The notes under the pieces were generated by a model. That model saw only the letters and a program-made list of their open reading frames with translations, was not told the DNA's origin and searched no databases. From the NCBI RefSeq assembly GCF_001643305.1, contig NZ_LSGW01000042.1, positions 1-42,525 of the forward strand: a stretch of 42,525 nt of DNA. Reading direction: 5' to 3'. Positions within the stretch are counted from its first letter, which is position 1, and each line of letters starts with the position of its first letter. The position numbers and the translations under genes are program-made. This document shows positions 34,636-42,525 of the stretch, piece after piece. Origin of the DNA: Aeromonas salmonicida subsp. salmonicida. Lineage in GTDB: Bacteria > Pseudomonadota > Gammaproteobacteria > Enterobacterales > Aeromonadaceae.

Positions 34636-35490
34636 TTATTTCCCGTTGGCATCGGCCACAAACAGCGACTGGCCTGCCACCTTGAAGTCACCGATAAGCG
34701 TCTGGCCGTGCTCGGAGACCAGCCAGTTCTTCAGGGTGCGCGCCCCTTCGGTATTGAGATCCGGGTAGCGCTTGGGGTTGACCAGAATCACCTGATAGGG
34801 GTTGAACAGACGTTTGTCGCCCTCCAGCAGCACGGCGAGATCCAGCTTGCTCTGGTAGGCAAGCCAGGTGCCGCGGTCGGTCAGGGTATAGGCGCCAAGC
34901 TCGGAGGCCATGGTCAGGGTCGGGCCCATGCCCTGGCCGATGGACTTGTAACCGGCAAACTCGGGTTTGACGTCGGCCGCCTGCCACAGTGTCTTCTCCT
35001 TGATGTGGGTGCCGGACTCGTCCCCGCGGGAGATAAAGGTCTGGCCCTGATCCTTAATGGCTTGCAGCCCCTTGGCCGCGTCGTGCAGCTTGCCCAGACC
35101 CGCCGGATCCTGGCTCGGGCCGACGATGACGAAGTCGTTGTACATCAGGTGCACCGGCTCTATGCCAAAGCCCGCGTCAACAAAGGCTTTTTCGGCAGAC
35201 GGAGCGTGGGTCATCACCAAATCCGCGTCGCCGTTCTCACCCATCTTCAGGCTCTGGCCGGTACCGGCCGCCATCACCTGTACCGGATAACCGGTCTCCC
35301 TGGTGAACTGGGGCAGCAGCCAGCCCAGCAGGCCGGACTGCTCCGTGCTGGTGGTGGTGGCGAGGCGAATGGGCGCCTTGGTGCTCTCGGCGTGGCTGGC
35401 GGTACTCAGCAAGGGGAGGCTCAGCAGCAGGGCGGTCGAGAGGGCAAGGGCAAGACGTTGGCGCACGGTTCCTGTGATCATGATGTTCAT
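34636..35490 (-). CDS. tupA: Periplasmic tungstate-binding protein TupA
   Basis: A 284-residue exported binding protein. Signal peptide MNIMITGTVRQRLALALSTALLLSL..., likely cut after ASHA. The mature N terminus has IRLATTTSTEQSGLL, the TTTS motif that marks TupA and distinguishes it from ModA; further blocks are GTGQSLKMGENGDADLVMTHAPSAE, FVIVGPSQDPAGL and FISRGDESGTH. It captures tungstate (and perhaps molybdate) in the periplasm. The start at 35490 gives a clean signal peptide; 35481 is an alternative. First gene of the operon, divergent from the response-regulator gene. Confidence 0.93.
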   Translation of the reverse strand: MNIMITGTVRQRLALALSTALLLSLPLLSTASHAESTKAPIRLATTTSTEQSGLLGWLLPQFTRETGYPVQVMAAGTGQSLKMGENGDADLVMTHAPSAEKAFVDAGFGIEPVHLMYNDFVIVGPSQDPAGLGKLHDAAKGLQAIKDQGQTFISRGDESGTHIKEKTLWQAADVKPEFAGYKSIGQGMGPTLTMASELGAYTLTDRGTWLAYQSKLDLAVLLEGDKRLFNPYQVILVNPKRYPDLNTEGARTLKNWLVSEHGQTLIGDFKVAGQSLFVADANGK

Positions 35491-35665
35491 CGTATCCGGG
35501 TGATGGGGAGAGGGCAGGACTAAGCAAGCAGGGTGCCAAGCTGGCCGCACACTGCCAGCAGTGCGGTTTTTAATGTTAAAACAGTCGGTTAACGGGGTTA
35601 ATTGCGTGATGGCCTCGTCGCTTTTAATAAAGGAGGTTGGCACTCGGGGCCGGTTAGCGACAAAA

Positions 35666-35695
35666 TGTCCCACAGTTTATAAGGTCGGTGGGACA
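35666..35695. promoter_or_regulatory. Inverted repeat in the divergent tupA/response-regulator region
   Basis: TGTCCCAC (35666-35673) and GTGGGACA (35688-35695) are exact inverted copies with 14 bases between, giving half-sites 22 bp apart, two helical turns. It lies 37 bases before the response-regulator start. A likely operator for a dimeric regulator of one or both genes; which one is unknown. Confidence 0.6.
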
Positions 35696-35731
35696 ATCCC
35701 GGAACCTTGTCGAATCTGAGGTACTTTTTTC

Positions 35732-37091
<1,360 letters not shown>

Positions 37092-37122
37092 AACTGCTGA
37101 TCCTCTGCCGCTGGCGGCGACC

Positions 37123-39282
37123 ATGACGCTGAGCCTGCTGCCCCGCTGGTTGAAAACAAAAGTCCGTTGGCGCCTGCTGCTGCTCACCTCTGTGCCCATC
37201 ATGCTGACCCTGGTGGGCATGATGGGGCTGACGCTTTACTGGACCCTCACCTACAGCTGGCAGAACCTGCTCACCAATGTGCGCGGTGACCTCGGGGTGG
37301 CCCACCATGCGGTGAGTGTGCAGCAGCAGCGTCAGGCCGAGCATCTGGAACACCTGCGCGATGCCTGGGCGTTTCAGCTGCGACTGCGCGAGACGCCCGA
37401 TGAGTTGCAGCAGTGGGTGAAGCCACTGGCGGCCAACTATGACCTCGACTTTCTGCGCTTGCGCAGTGGCGCCGAACTGGATCAGTTGACGGCCCGGGAG
37501 CGTGCCACCCTCGGCGCCGGGCGCAGCATCAGCCATTTTGTGGTCTGGTCTCGTGAAGAATTGCAGGCCCTCTCGCCCGCCCTTGCCAGCCGCGCCGTGT
37601 TGGACAGGGAACAGACAGCCGCCACGGTTCAGGAGACACGGGGGCTTGTCAGCCTCTCCATGACCCCTGTCATGGGGCGGGATGGATCGCTCTGGGCCGT
37701 TCTGGAAGGGGGTGAGCTTATCAACGGCAGCACCCGACTGGTGGATGAGCTCAAGCGCCAGGTGTTTGCCAAAAACACCCTGCCAGAGGGGAGCATAGGC
37801 ACAGTCACCCTGTTTCTCGATGATCTGCGGGTGAGCACCAATGTGCCGGTCAGCAGCAGCCGTCAGGTGGGCCGAGCCGTGGGTACCCGGGTCTCGGCGC
37901 CGGTACGGGAACAGGTGCTGGGGAGGGGGGAGCTCTGGATAGATCGCGCCTTCGTCCACGATGCCTGGTATGTCTCCGGTTACGAGCCTCTGCTTGGGGC
38001 CCGCGGCGAGCGCATCGGCATGCTCTACGTCGGCTTTCTGGAGTGGCCCATCATTCGCACCTACCTCACCAACCTGCTGGAGCTGGGCTCAGGCGTGGTG
38101 CTGCTCTTGCTGCTCTCGGGCCTGCTGGTCTATCGCGGCGCGCGTGATCTCTTCACCCCCATAGAGCGGATGCACAAGGTGGTGCGTCAGGTGCAATATG
38201 GCCAATCGGCCAGGGTAGGGCAGTTGGCCCTGGATCCCGACCACGAGCTGGCCCAGCTGGGTCGCCAGTTTGACGCCATGCTGGACCGGCAGGATGCCCA
38301 TCGCCAGCAGATGGCCCGCAGCGCCGACGAGCTGGAGCAAAAGGTGGCCGAGCGCACCTTGAGCCTCAAGCAGAAGACTGCCGAGCGCACCTTGAGCCTC
38401 AAGCAGAAGACTGCCGAGCTTGAACACCACATCCATATGCTGACCCAGGCGCGCCAGCAACTGCTTATCAGCGAGAAACTGGCGGCCCTCGGCGAGCTGT
38501 GCGCCGGGGTAGCCCACGTGATCAATAACCCGCTGGCGGTGATCCTCGGCAATGTGGAGCTGATGAAACTGGAGCTGGGGGAGGCCGCCGCCCCCGTCAG
38601 CGAGGAGCTGGCGCTGGTGCTGGCACAGATCGAGCGCATTCGCGCCATCACCCGCAGCCTGCTCCAATACTCCCGCCCCGGCGACTACGAGACGGCGCCC
38701 GTCTGGCAGCACCTCACCCCCATCATCGAAGAGAGCCTGACCCTGGTGCGCTCCGCCCTGCGCCAGCAGCAGGTGAACCTGGTGGCCGATCTGCAGGCCC
38801 AGCAACCCATAGAGGCGGATCGCCAGCAACTGCTGCAGGTGCTGATAAACCTGTTGGTCAACGCCAGCCATGCGCTGGGGGAGCAGGGGGAGATCCGGGT
38901 CGAGAGTCGCGACTGGTTCGACGAGGCGGGAGGGCTGCAAGGGGCAGAGGTGCGGGTCATCGACAATGGCAGCGGCATAGACGCCGCCATCATGGACAAG
39001 ATCTTCGACCCCTTCTTCACCACCCGCGCCACAGGCACAGGCCTTGGGCTGGCCCTGAGCCACCGTATCATCAGCCGCTGGGGCGGGGAGCTGTTGGTGG
39101 CCTCCACCCTGGGGAAAGGAAGCTGCTTTACCATACGGCTGCTCAGCCGCGCCCGCCTGCCCGCTGGCAGCGAGCCCCGTCAGCTGGAGGGGTGGCGCAT
39201 TGCGCTGGGGGCCGAAGGGCGTGAATCTGGCACTGTGGTGCATGAGCCTGACTCGGCAGTGGGTGAGTCATGGAAAGGGTAA
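37123..39282 (+). CDS. Two-component sensor kinase, partner of the upstream regulator
   Basis: A 719-residue kinase: membrane segments about 17-43 and 318-338 flank a periplasmic sensor (about 45-315), then HAMP (about 339-395), a coiled linker, HisKA, and HATPase (LLQVLINLLVNASHALGEQG, DNGSGID, TGTGLGLALSHRI). The phospho-acceptor is His465 in AGVAHVINNPL; families normally have HEINNPL, so the acidic residue at His+1 is Val466 here (CAC GTG). The linker carries an 11-residue block (AERTLSLKQKT) twice. The start at 37123 is chosen as the first ATG in frame after the regulator's stop and gives a basic residue run before the first membrane helix; ribosome site weak. The ligand is unknown. Confidence 0.87.
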   Translation: MTLSLLPRWLKTKVRWRLLLLTSVPIMLTLVGMMGLTLYWTLTYSWQNLLTNVRGDLGVAHHAVSVQQQRQAEHLEHLRDAWAFQLRLRETPDELQQWVKPLAANYDLDFLRLRSGAELDQLTARERATLGAGRSISHFVVWSREELQALSPALASRAVLDREQTAATVQETRGLVSLSMTPVMGRDGSLWAVLEGGELINGSTRLVDELKRQVFAKNTLPEGSIGTVTLFLDDLRVSTNVPVSSSRQVGRAVGTRVSAPVREQVLGRGELWIDRAFVHDAWYVSGYEPLLGARGERIGMLYVGFLEWPIIRTYLTNLLELGSGVVLLLLLSGLLVYRGARDLFTPIERMHKVVRQVQYGQSARVGQLALDPDHELAQLGRQFDAMLDRQDAHRQQMARSADELEQKVAERTLSLKQKTAERTLSLKQKTAELEHHIHMLTQARQQLLISEKLAALGELCAGVAHVINNPLAVILGNVELMKLELGEAAAPVSEELALVLAQIERIRAITRSLLQYSRPGDYETAPVWQHLTPIIEESLTLVRSALRQQQVNLVADLQAQQPIEADRQQLLQVLINLLVNASHALGEQGEIRVESRDWFDEAGGLQGAEVRVIDNGSGIDAAIMDKIFDPFFTTRATGTGLGLALSHRIISRWGGELLVASTLGKGSCFTIRLLSRARLPAGSEPRQLEGWRIALGAEGRESGTVVHEPDSAVGESWKG
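38347..38412 (+). repeat. 33-bp perfect tandem duplication inside the sensor kinase
   Basis: The unit starting GCCGAGCGCACCTTG occurs at 38347-38379 and 38380-38412 with no mismatch; GCCGAG begins a third. It encodes AERTLSLKQKT twice in the coiled coil between HAMP and HisKA. Eleven residues make about three helical turns, so the helix phase is nearly kept. Confidence 0.95.
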
Positions 39283-39335
39283 GTGCCTGCCCATTTATCA
39301 GAGCGGATGAATAGCACAGATGGGCAATAAAACAG

Positions 39336-39362
39336 ACGGGCCTGCCAGGATGGCAGGCCCGT
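39336..39362. terminator. Hairpin between the kinase gene and the HTH regulator gene
   Basis: A 12-bp stem (39336-39347 with 39351-39362), loop GGA. The T-rich tail (TCTGTTTTATT) is on the minus strand, so it terminates the fdhD-regulator unit best; it may stop the kinase message too. Confidence 0.8.
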
Positions 39363-39406
39363 GCTGGTCAGGGCTGTCGGCACAAAGAGAGGGCTAGCCG
39401 CTTTCG

Positions 39407-40285
39407 CTACTGCGGGCTCCACACCAGCTTGCCGCTCTGGGTCAGGTCATAGCCGCCGAGGCGGGCCGCCAGCTCGCGCCCCTCGGGGGATTGCAGCCAG
39501 CCGATCAGCTGTTGCAGCAGGGTGCGAAAGAAGACCCCCTGCGGCATCACCAGATCGAAGCACTCTTGGGAGAGCGGCATAAAGCCGAGGCCAAACTCGG
39601 TGGCAGTGCTCTGGGCGCCGGGCCCCACGTCGGCATCGCCACGGCTGATGGCGGCGGCCAGCTCCCGCTCGCTGTTGACCTCAATGGTGCGCTCCAGCCG
39701 GGTCAGCGACTCCCCCTGGGTTTGCAGCCACTCCTGCAGGGCGCGCTGGCTGCCAGCCCCCTCCTGGCGCATGGCCCAGCGCCAGTCGAGCGCCTCTTTC
39801 GCCTCCTTGGGTTGCAGCCCCTGGCGCAGCACCAGCCCCTGCACCCGCCTAAATCCATGAACGATCACCCATTGCCTGTGGCCCTGATACTGCTGTACCA
39901 GCGCCGGGTGGCGCAGATGGGCCTCCTCGGCCTGCCCCCAGTGGATGGCGCAGAGATCCACATGGCCGCGTGCCAGCATCGCCAGCCCCTGACGGGTGCC
40001 GCACGGGGTGTAACCCACCAGTGCCTGGGTGCCGAGCTGCTGGGCCAAACGGCTGCTGGCGTAGTGCAGCAATACGTCGTCAGAGCCCGCCAGCAGCAGC
40101 CGGTCGTTCATCACCCCCTCGTGGCAACTGCCTAGCAACCAGCGATCAAGCAGGGAGCGCGGAAACAGCCACTTGCCGGTCGCCTTGGTGGCGGGGATGC
40201 GCGCCTCGTTGGCGAGCTGGTAGACCTTCTTCTCGTTGAGATCGAGATATTCGGCCACCTGCTTCACATTCATAAACTCGTTCAT
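39407..40285 (-). CDS. Helix-turn-helix regulator with a periplasmic-binding-protein-like effector domain
   Basis: A 292-residue protein. Residues 5-55 are an excisionase/MerR-like helix-turn-helix (MNVKQVAEYLDLNEKKVYQLANEARIPATKATGKWLFPRSLLDRWL). The rest looks like the PBP-like domain (PF12727) related to molybdate-binding proteins (LLLAGSDDVLLHYASSRLAQQLG, TPCGTRQGLAMLARGHVDLCAIHW, AISRGDADVGPGAQSTATEFGLGFMPL). Proteins of this layout often sit by molybdoenzyme genes and may sense molybdate, tungstate or cofactor; that role is inferred. Four bases separate it from the fdhD stop, so they form an operon. An alternative start is 40273. Confidence 0.87.
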   Translation of the reverse strand: MNEFMNVKQVAEYLDLNEKKVYQLANEARIPATKATGKWLFPRSLLDRWLLGSCHEGVMNDRLLLAGSDDVLLHYASSRLAQQLGTQALVGYTPCGTRQGLAMLARGHVDLCAIHWGQAEEAHLRHPALVQQYQGHRQWVIVHGFRRVQGLVLRQGLQPKEAKEALDWRWAMRQEGAGSQRALQEWLQTQGESLTRLERTIEVNSERELAAAISRGDADVGPGAQSTATEFGLGFMPLSQECFDLVMPQGVFFRTLLQQLIGWLQSPEGRELAARLGGYDLTQSGKLVWSPQ

Positions 40286-40288
40286 TGC

Positions 40289-41146
40289 CTAGTCCCGCAT
40301 CCCGCGACCAGCCGAACTGGGCGCCAGCACCGGCGGCTTCTCGTCCAGCACGATATGGTCGTGACCGCTAAAGACCTCGAAATGGCGCCCCTTGGCACGG
40401 GCAATCATGGTGATGCCGAGCTGGCGGGCGAGATCCAGCCCCATCTGGGTGACGCCGGAGCGCGACAGCAGCACCGGAATGCCCATCTGCGCCACCTTGA
40501 TCACCATCTCCGAGGTGAGCCGCCCTGTGGTGTAGAAGATCTTGTCGTGGCCAGCCTCGCCGCGCATCCAGAGCTCGCCCGCCAGGGTATCCACCGCGTT
40601 GTGGCGCCCCACATCCTCGACAAAGGAGAGGATCTCCGCGCCACGGCAGATGGCGCAGCCATGCACGGCACCCGCCATCTTGTAGGTTTCGTTATGGGCC
40701 GACAGCGCCTTGAGCAGGGCATAGAGGGTGCTCTGTTTCAGTTCCGGCGCCGCCAATACCACACCTTCGAGCTTCTTCATCACGCTGCCATACATGGTGC
40801 CCTGACCGCAGCCGGAGGTGACAGTCTTCTTCTCCAGTGACTGGTCGAGATCGGCGGCCTGCTGGCTGCTCACCACGGCGGCGGCCTCGCTCTCCCAGTC
40901 GACGATCACCGACTCGATGGCCGAAATATCCTCGATAAAGCCCTGATTTTTAAGGTAACCCAGCACCAGCGCCTCGGGGCGGGCCCCCAGCGTCATCAGG
41001 GTTACTATCTCCTTCCAGTTGAGGTAGACAGTCAGTGGCCGCTCACAGGCGATTTGGCGGGTTTGCAGCGTGCCCTGCTCATCCATCACCTCGACGGCCA
41101 TGGTGAGCTGGGCTGCGGCATTGCTTTTGATAAAGGTCGGTGTCAT
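40289..41146 (-). CDS. fdhD: FdhD-type formate dehydrogenase sulfurtransferase
   Basis: A 285-residue FdhD homologue, which passes sulfur from IscS to the molybdenum/tungsten cofactor of formate dehydrogenases. Seen: ERPLTVYLNWKE, Cys113 in SGCGQGTMYGS, HGCAICRGAEILSFVEDVGRHNAVDTLAG, YTTGRLTSEMV and SRSGVTQMGLDLARQLGITMIARAKG. E. coli FdhD has a CxxC at this site; here the second Cys is Gly, while a CAIC pair occurs near residue 161. GAGGGG lies before the ATG at 41146; the Met at 41377 would add 77 residues unlike FdhD. The upstream region holds an insertion sequence. Confidence 0.9.
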   Translation of the reverse strand: MTPTFIKSNAAAQLTMAVEVMDEQGTLQTRQIACERPLTVYLNWKEIVTLMTLGARPEALVLGYLKNQGFIEDISAIESVIVDWESEAAAVVSSQQAADLDQSLEKKTVTSGCGQGTMYGSVMKKLEGVVLAAPELKQSTLYALLKALSAHNETYKMAGAVHGCAICRGAEILSFVEDVGRHNAVDTLAGELWMRGEAGHDKIFYTTGRLTSEMVIKVAQMGIPVLLSRSGVTQMGLDLARQLGITMIARAKGRHFEVFSGHDHIVLDEKPPVLAPSSAGRGMRD

Positions 41147-41261
41147 GGGGCCCCTCGCGACCGGTTGCCGGGATCTAAGGGGAGGGACACAGCAAGTTTT
41201 GTTCCAGATTACTTTTGGGTGAGGTTCTCGGTAATCACCCCATTTTGAGGGGCGCTTAGAA

Positions 41262-41352
41262 TGTATGGAGATGGTATTCACCTGACACAGAATTATAAAC
41301 AGCCTCTCCCTTGGTGAACGGTTACGTGTATGGAGATGGTATTCACCTGACA
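41262..41352 (+). repeat. 26-bp perfect direct repeat at the left end of the insertion sequence
   Basis: TGTATGGAGATGGTATTCAC plus CTGACA occurs at 41262-41287 and 41327-41352, 65 bases apart. The inner end (TCACCTGACA) is the inverted match of the right end (TGTCAGGTGA, 42499-42508). One copy is probably the true left terminus; the other may be a relic of an earlier insertion or a nested end. Confidence 0.9.
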
Positions 41353-41434
41353 GTTGCCCACAAAAGGGAGTGGTCATACGGCTTCAAACCGGATAACAAA
41401 ACGGTACCCCTACCGTGTTATCTGGAGTCACCGT

Positions 41435-42475
41435 ATGACCACCAACGAGAAAGTAGCACGTCGCAAACTCAGCCTGCTAGAACTCGCCAAAGAGCTCAAT
41501 AACGTCAGCAAAGCCTGCAAGCTCATCGGCTACAGTCGTCAGCAGTTCTACGAAATCCGTCGTAATTACCAGACCTATGGCGCCGAGGGCTTGCTCGACA
41601 AACTGCCCGGCTGTAAAGGGGCTCATCCCAACCGGGTCGCTCCCGAGATTGAGCAGGCCATCCTCGATTACTCCCTCACCAGGCCTACTCACGGCCCGCT
41701 GCGGGTCGCGCAAGAACTAGCTCTGCAAGGTATCAACGTCAGTGCCGGTGGGGTGCGTGGCGTGTGGCAACGTCACGATTTGCTCTCCAAACACGACCGC
41801 TTGTTACGTCTCGAGAAAACCCATCGGGAACAAACGATTGAGCTCAATGACGAGCAAATTCGCCTGCTCGAGCGCTTCAGTCCCGAGTTCCGAGAACGTC
41901 AGATAGAGGTCCACTACACCGGGGAACTGGTGGCGGTCGACACCTTCTTCGTCGGCGCGCTCAAGGGGGTCGGTAAGGTGTATCTGCAAATCGTGCTGGA
42001 CTGCTATAGCCGCCACGCCTGGGGGCGGCTCTACACCAGCAAGCTGCCCATCACCTCGGTCCATGTGCTCAACGAAACAGTGCTGCCATTCTTTGAAACC
42101 CACGAGGCACGGGTCTATACCATCCTGTCGGACAACGGGCGCGAGTTCTGCGGGCGCCCTGACCATCATCCCTACGAGCTGTTCCTGCAACTGGAGGGGA
42201 TTGAGCACCGGACAACCAAGGTGCGCAGGCCGCAGAGCAACGGCTTTATCGAGCGGCTACATCGAACCTTGCTGGATGAACACTTCCGTATCAAGGGGAG
42301 AACGACTTGGTATGAGTCGGTGGAGCAGATGCAGACAGACCTGGATAGCTATCTGGAACACTACAACACCCAGCGGCCACATCAGGGCAGGATGATGGAG
42401 GGTCAGACCCCCTACCGCATGTTCAAGAAGGGTCTGAAATTGATACCGAAGGAAGTGCGCACTAAAGTAGCGTAA
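41435..42475 (+). CDS. IS481-family DDE transposase
   Basis: A 346-residue transposase. An N-terminal helix-turn-helix (LLELAKELNNVSKACKLIGYSRQQFYEIRRNYQ) precedes the integrase-like core with the DDE residues in VAVDTFFVG, TILSDNGREFCG and SNGFIERLHRTLLDEHF; the end (LEHYNTQRPHQGRMMEGQTPYRMF) is typical of IS481 members. It is intact. The start at 41435 follows GGAG; a Met at 41354 would overlap the end repeat. Confidence 0.94.
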   Translation: MTTNEKVARRKLSLLELAKELNNVSKACKLIGYSRQQFYEIRRNYQTYGAEGLLDKLPGCKGAHPNRVAPEIEQAILDYSLTRPTHGPLRVAQELALQGINVSAGGVRGVWQRHDLLSKHDRLLRLEKTHREQTIELNDEQIRLLERFSPEFRERQIEVHYTGELVAVDTFFVGALKGVGKVYLQIVLDCYSRHAWGRLYTSKLPITSVHVLNETVLPFFETHEARVYTILSDNGREFCGRPDHHPYELFLQLEGIEHRTTKVRRPQSNGFIERLHRTLLDEHFRIKGRTTWYESVEQMQTDLDSYLEHYNTQRPHQGRMMEGQTPYRMFKKGLKLIPKEVRTKVA

Positions 42476-42479
42476 ACAA

Positions 42480-42502
42480 GACACCGGTTTGAGGCCGGTG
42501 TC
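42480..42502 (+). terminator. Hairpin after the transposase gene
   Basis: GACACCGG (42480-42487) pairs with CCGGTGTC (42495-42502), loop of 7. It starts 4 bases past the stop and runs into the IS right end; no T run, so it may be an end-protecting or transcription-insulating structure. Confidence 0.5.
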
Positions 42503-42525
42503 AGGTGATAACTAAATAACTGATC

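Larger units (their letters stand above)
41327..42525 (+). mobile_element. IS481-family insertion sequence (right boundary near or beyond the window edge)
   Basis: One DDE transposase gene fills most of the element. The matching inner end sequences at left (41343-41352) and right (42499-42508) are inverted copies of TCACCTGACA. Outside these the two sides match poorly, so exact termini and target duplication cannot be fixed; the window ends 17 bases after the right match. The named type was not identified. Confidence 0.8.

Noticed and set aside
35636..35653. Possible sigma-54 promoter (TTGGCAC) upstream of the response regulator
   Set aside because: The required GC at the -12 spacing is absent (CG instead), so the match is only to the -24 half.

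Overview
The window reads as chromosome of a gammaproteobacterium close to Aeromonas. This is inferred from gene content and protein similarity. The yciK-sohB-topA neighbourhood recalls the enterobacterial topA region, the chitin genes match the Vibrio cholerae ChiS/chitooligosaccharide locus gene for gene, and base composition is GC-rich with long antisense shadow frames. No search was run, so genus is likely and species is open.

Layout. (1) 1-8249, housekeeping: LysR regulator, yciK, sohB, astB (arginine succinyltransferase pathway), topA, a 55-codon ORF and an alkyltransferase-like DNA repair protein. (2) 8319-24469, chitin region: a PAS-chemoreceptor, then one long minus-strand operon read from 20619 down to 10066 (periplasmic chitooligosaccharide-binding protein, two permeases, two ATPases, a GH9 enzyme, a BadF-type amino-sugar kinase, a GH20 beta-N-acetylhexosaminidase), and upstream of it chiS, the membrane-embedded regulator that senses the binding protein. 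(3) 24653-30634: tRNA-Gly(GCC) and tRNA-Cys(GCA), small genes including ybfA, a GNAT acetyltransferase, a PAS-PAS chemoreceptor resembling BdlA, an HD-GYP protein and yeeA. (4) 30698-41146, molybdenum/tungsten and formate dehydrogenase maturation: operon tupA-tupB-tupC-mobA-mobB/moeA on the minus strand; a divergent NtrC-type response regulator and sensor kinase; then convergent fdhD and a helix-turn-helix/binding-protein-like regulator. (5) 41262-42525: an IS481-family insertion sequence with a duplicated left-end sequence.

How the genes work together. Chitin: ChiS with the binding protein detects imported oligosaccharides, the ABC transporter brings them in, and GH20, GH9 and the kinase turn them into amino-sugar phosphates. 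No chitobiose phosphorylase gene is present, unlike in Vibrio. Metal: Tup imports tungstate, MobA/MobB/MoeA insert the metal and build the dinucleotide cofactor, FdhD sulfurates formate dehydrogenase, and the two-component pair and the HTH/binding-like protein are the likely regulators.

Most unusual observation. At three tightly packed gene junctions (GH9/kinase, kinase/GH20, tupB/tupC) the end of the upstream gene plus the start of the next appears tandemly duplicated. Each leaves a small ORF of 38-63 codons that begins at or inside the end of the upstream gene and ends overlapping the start of the downstream gene, like a translational relay. A fourth tail duplication lies at the left edge (LysR). 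Other oddities: the response regulator carries a one-base frameshift in a G run, its partner kinase has Val instead of Glu next to the phospho-accepting His and carries an 11-residue tandem duplication in its signalling helix, and one chitin transporter ATPase lacks about four residues just after Walker A.
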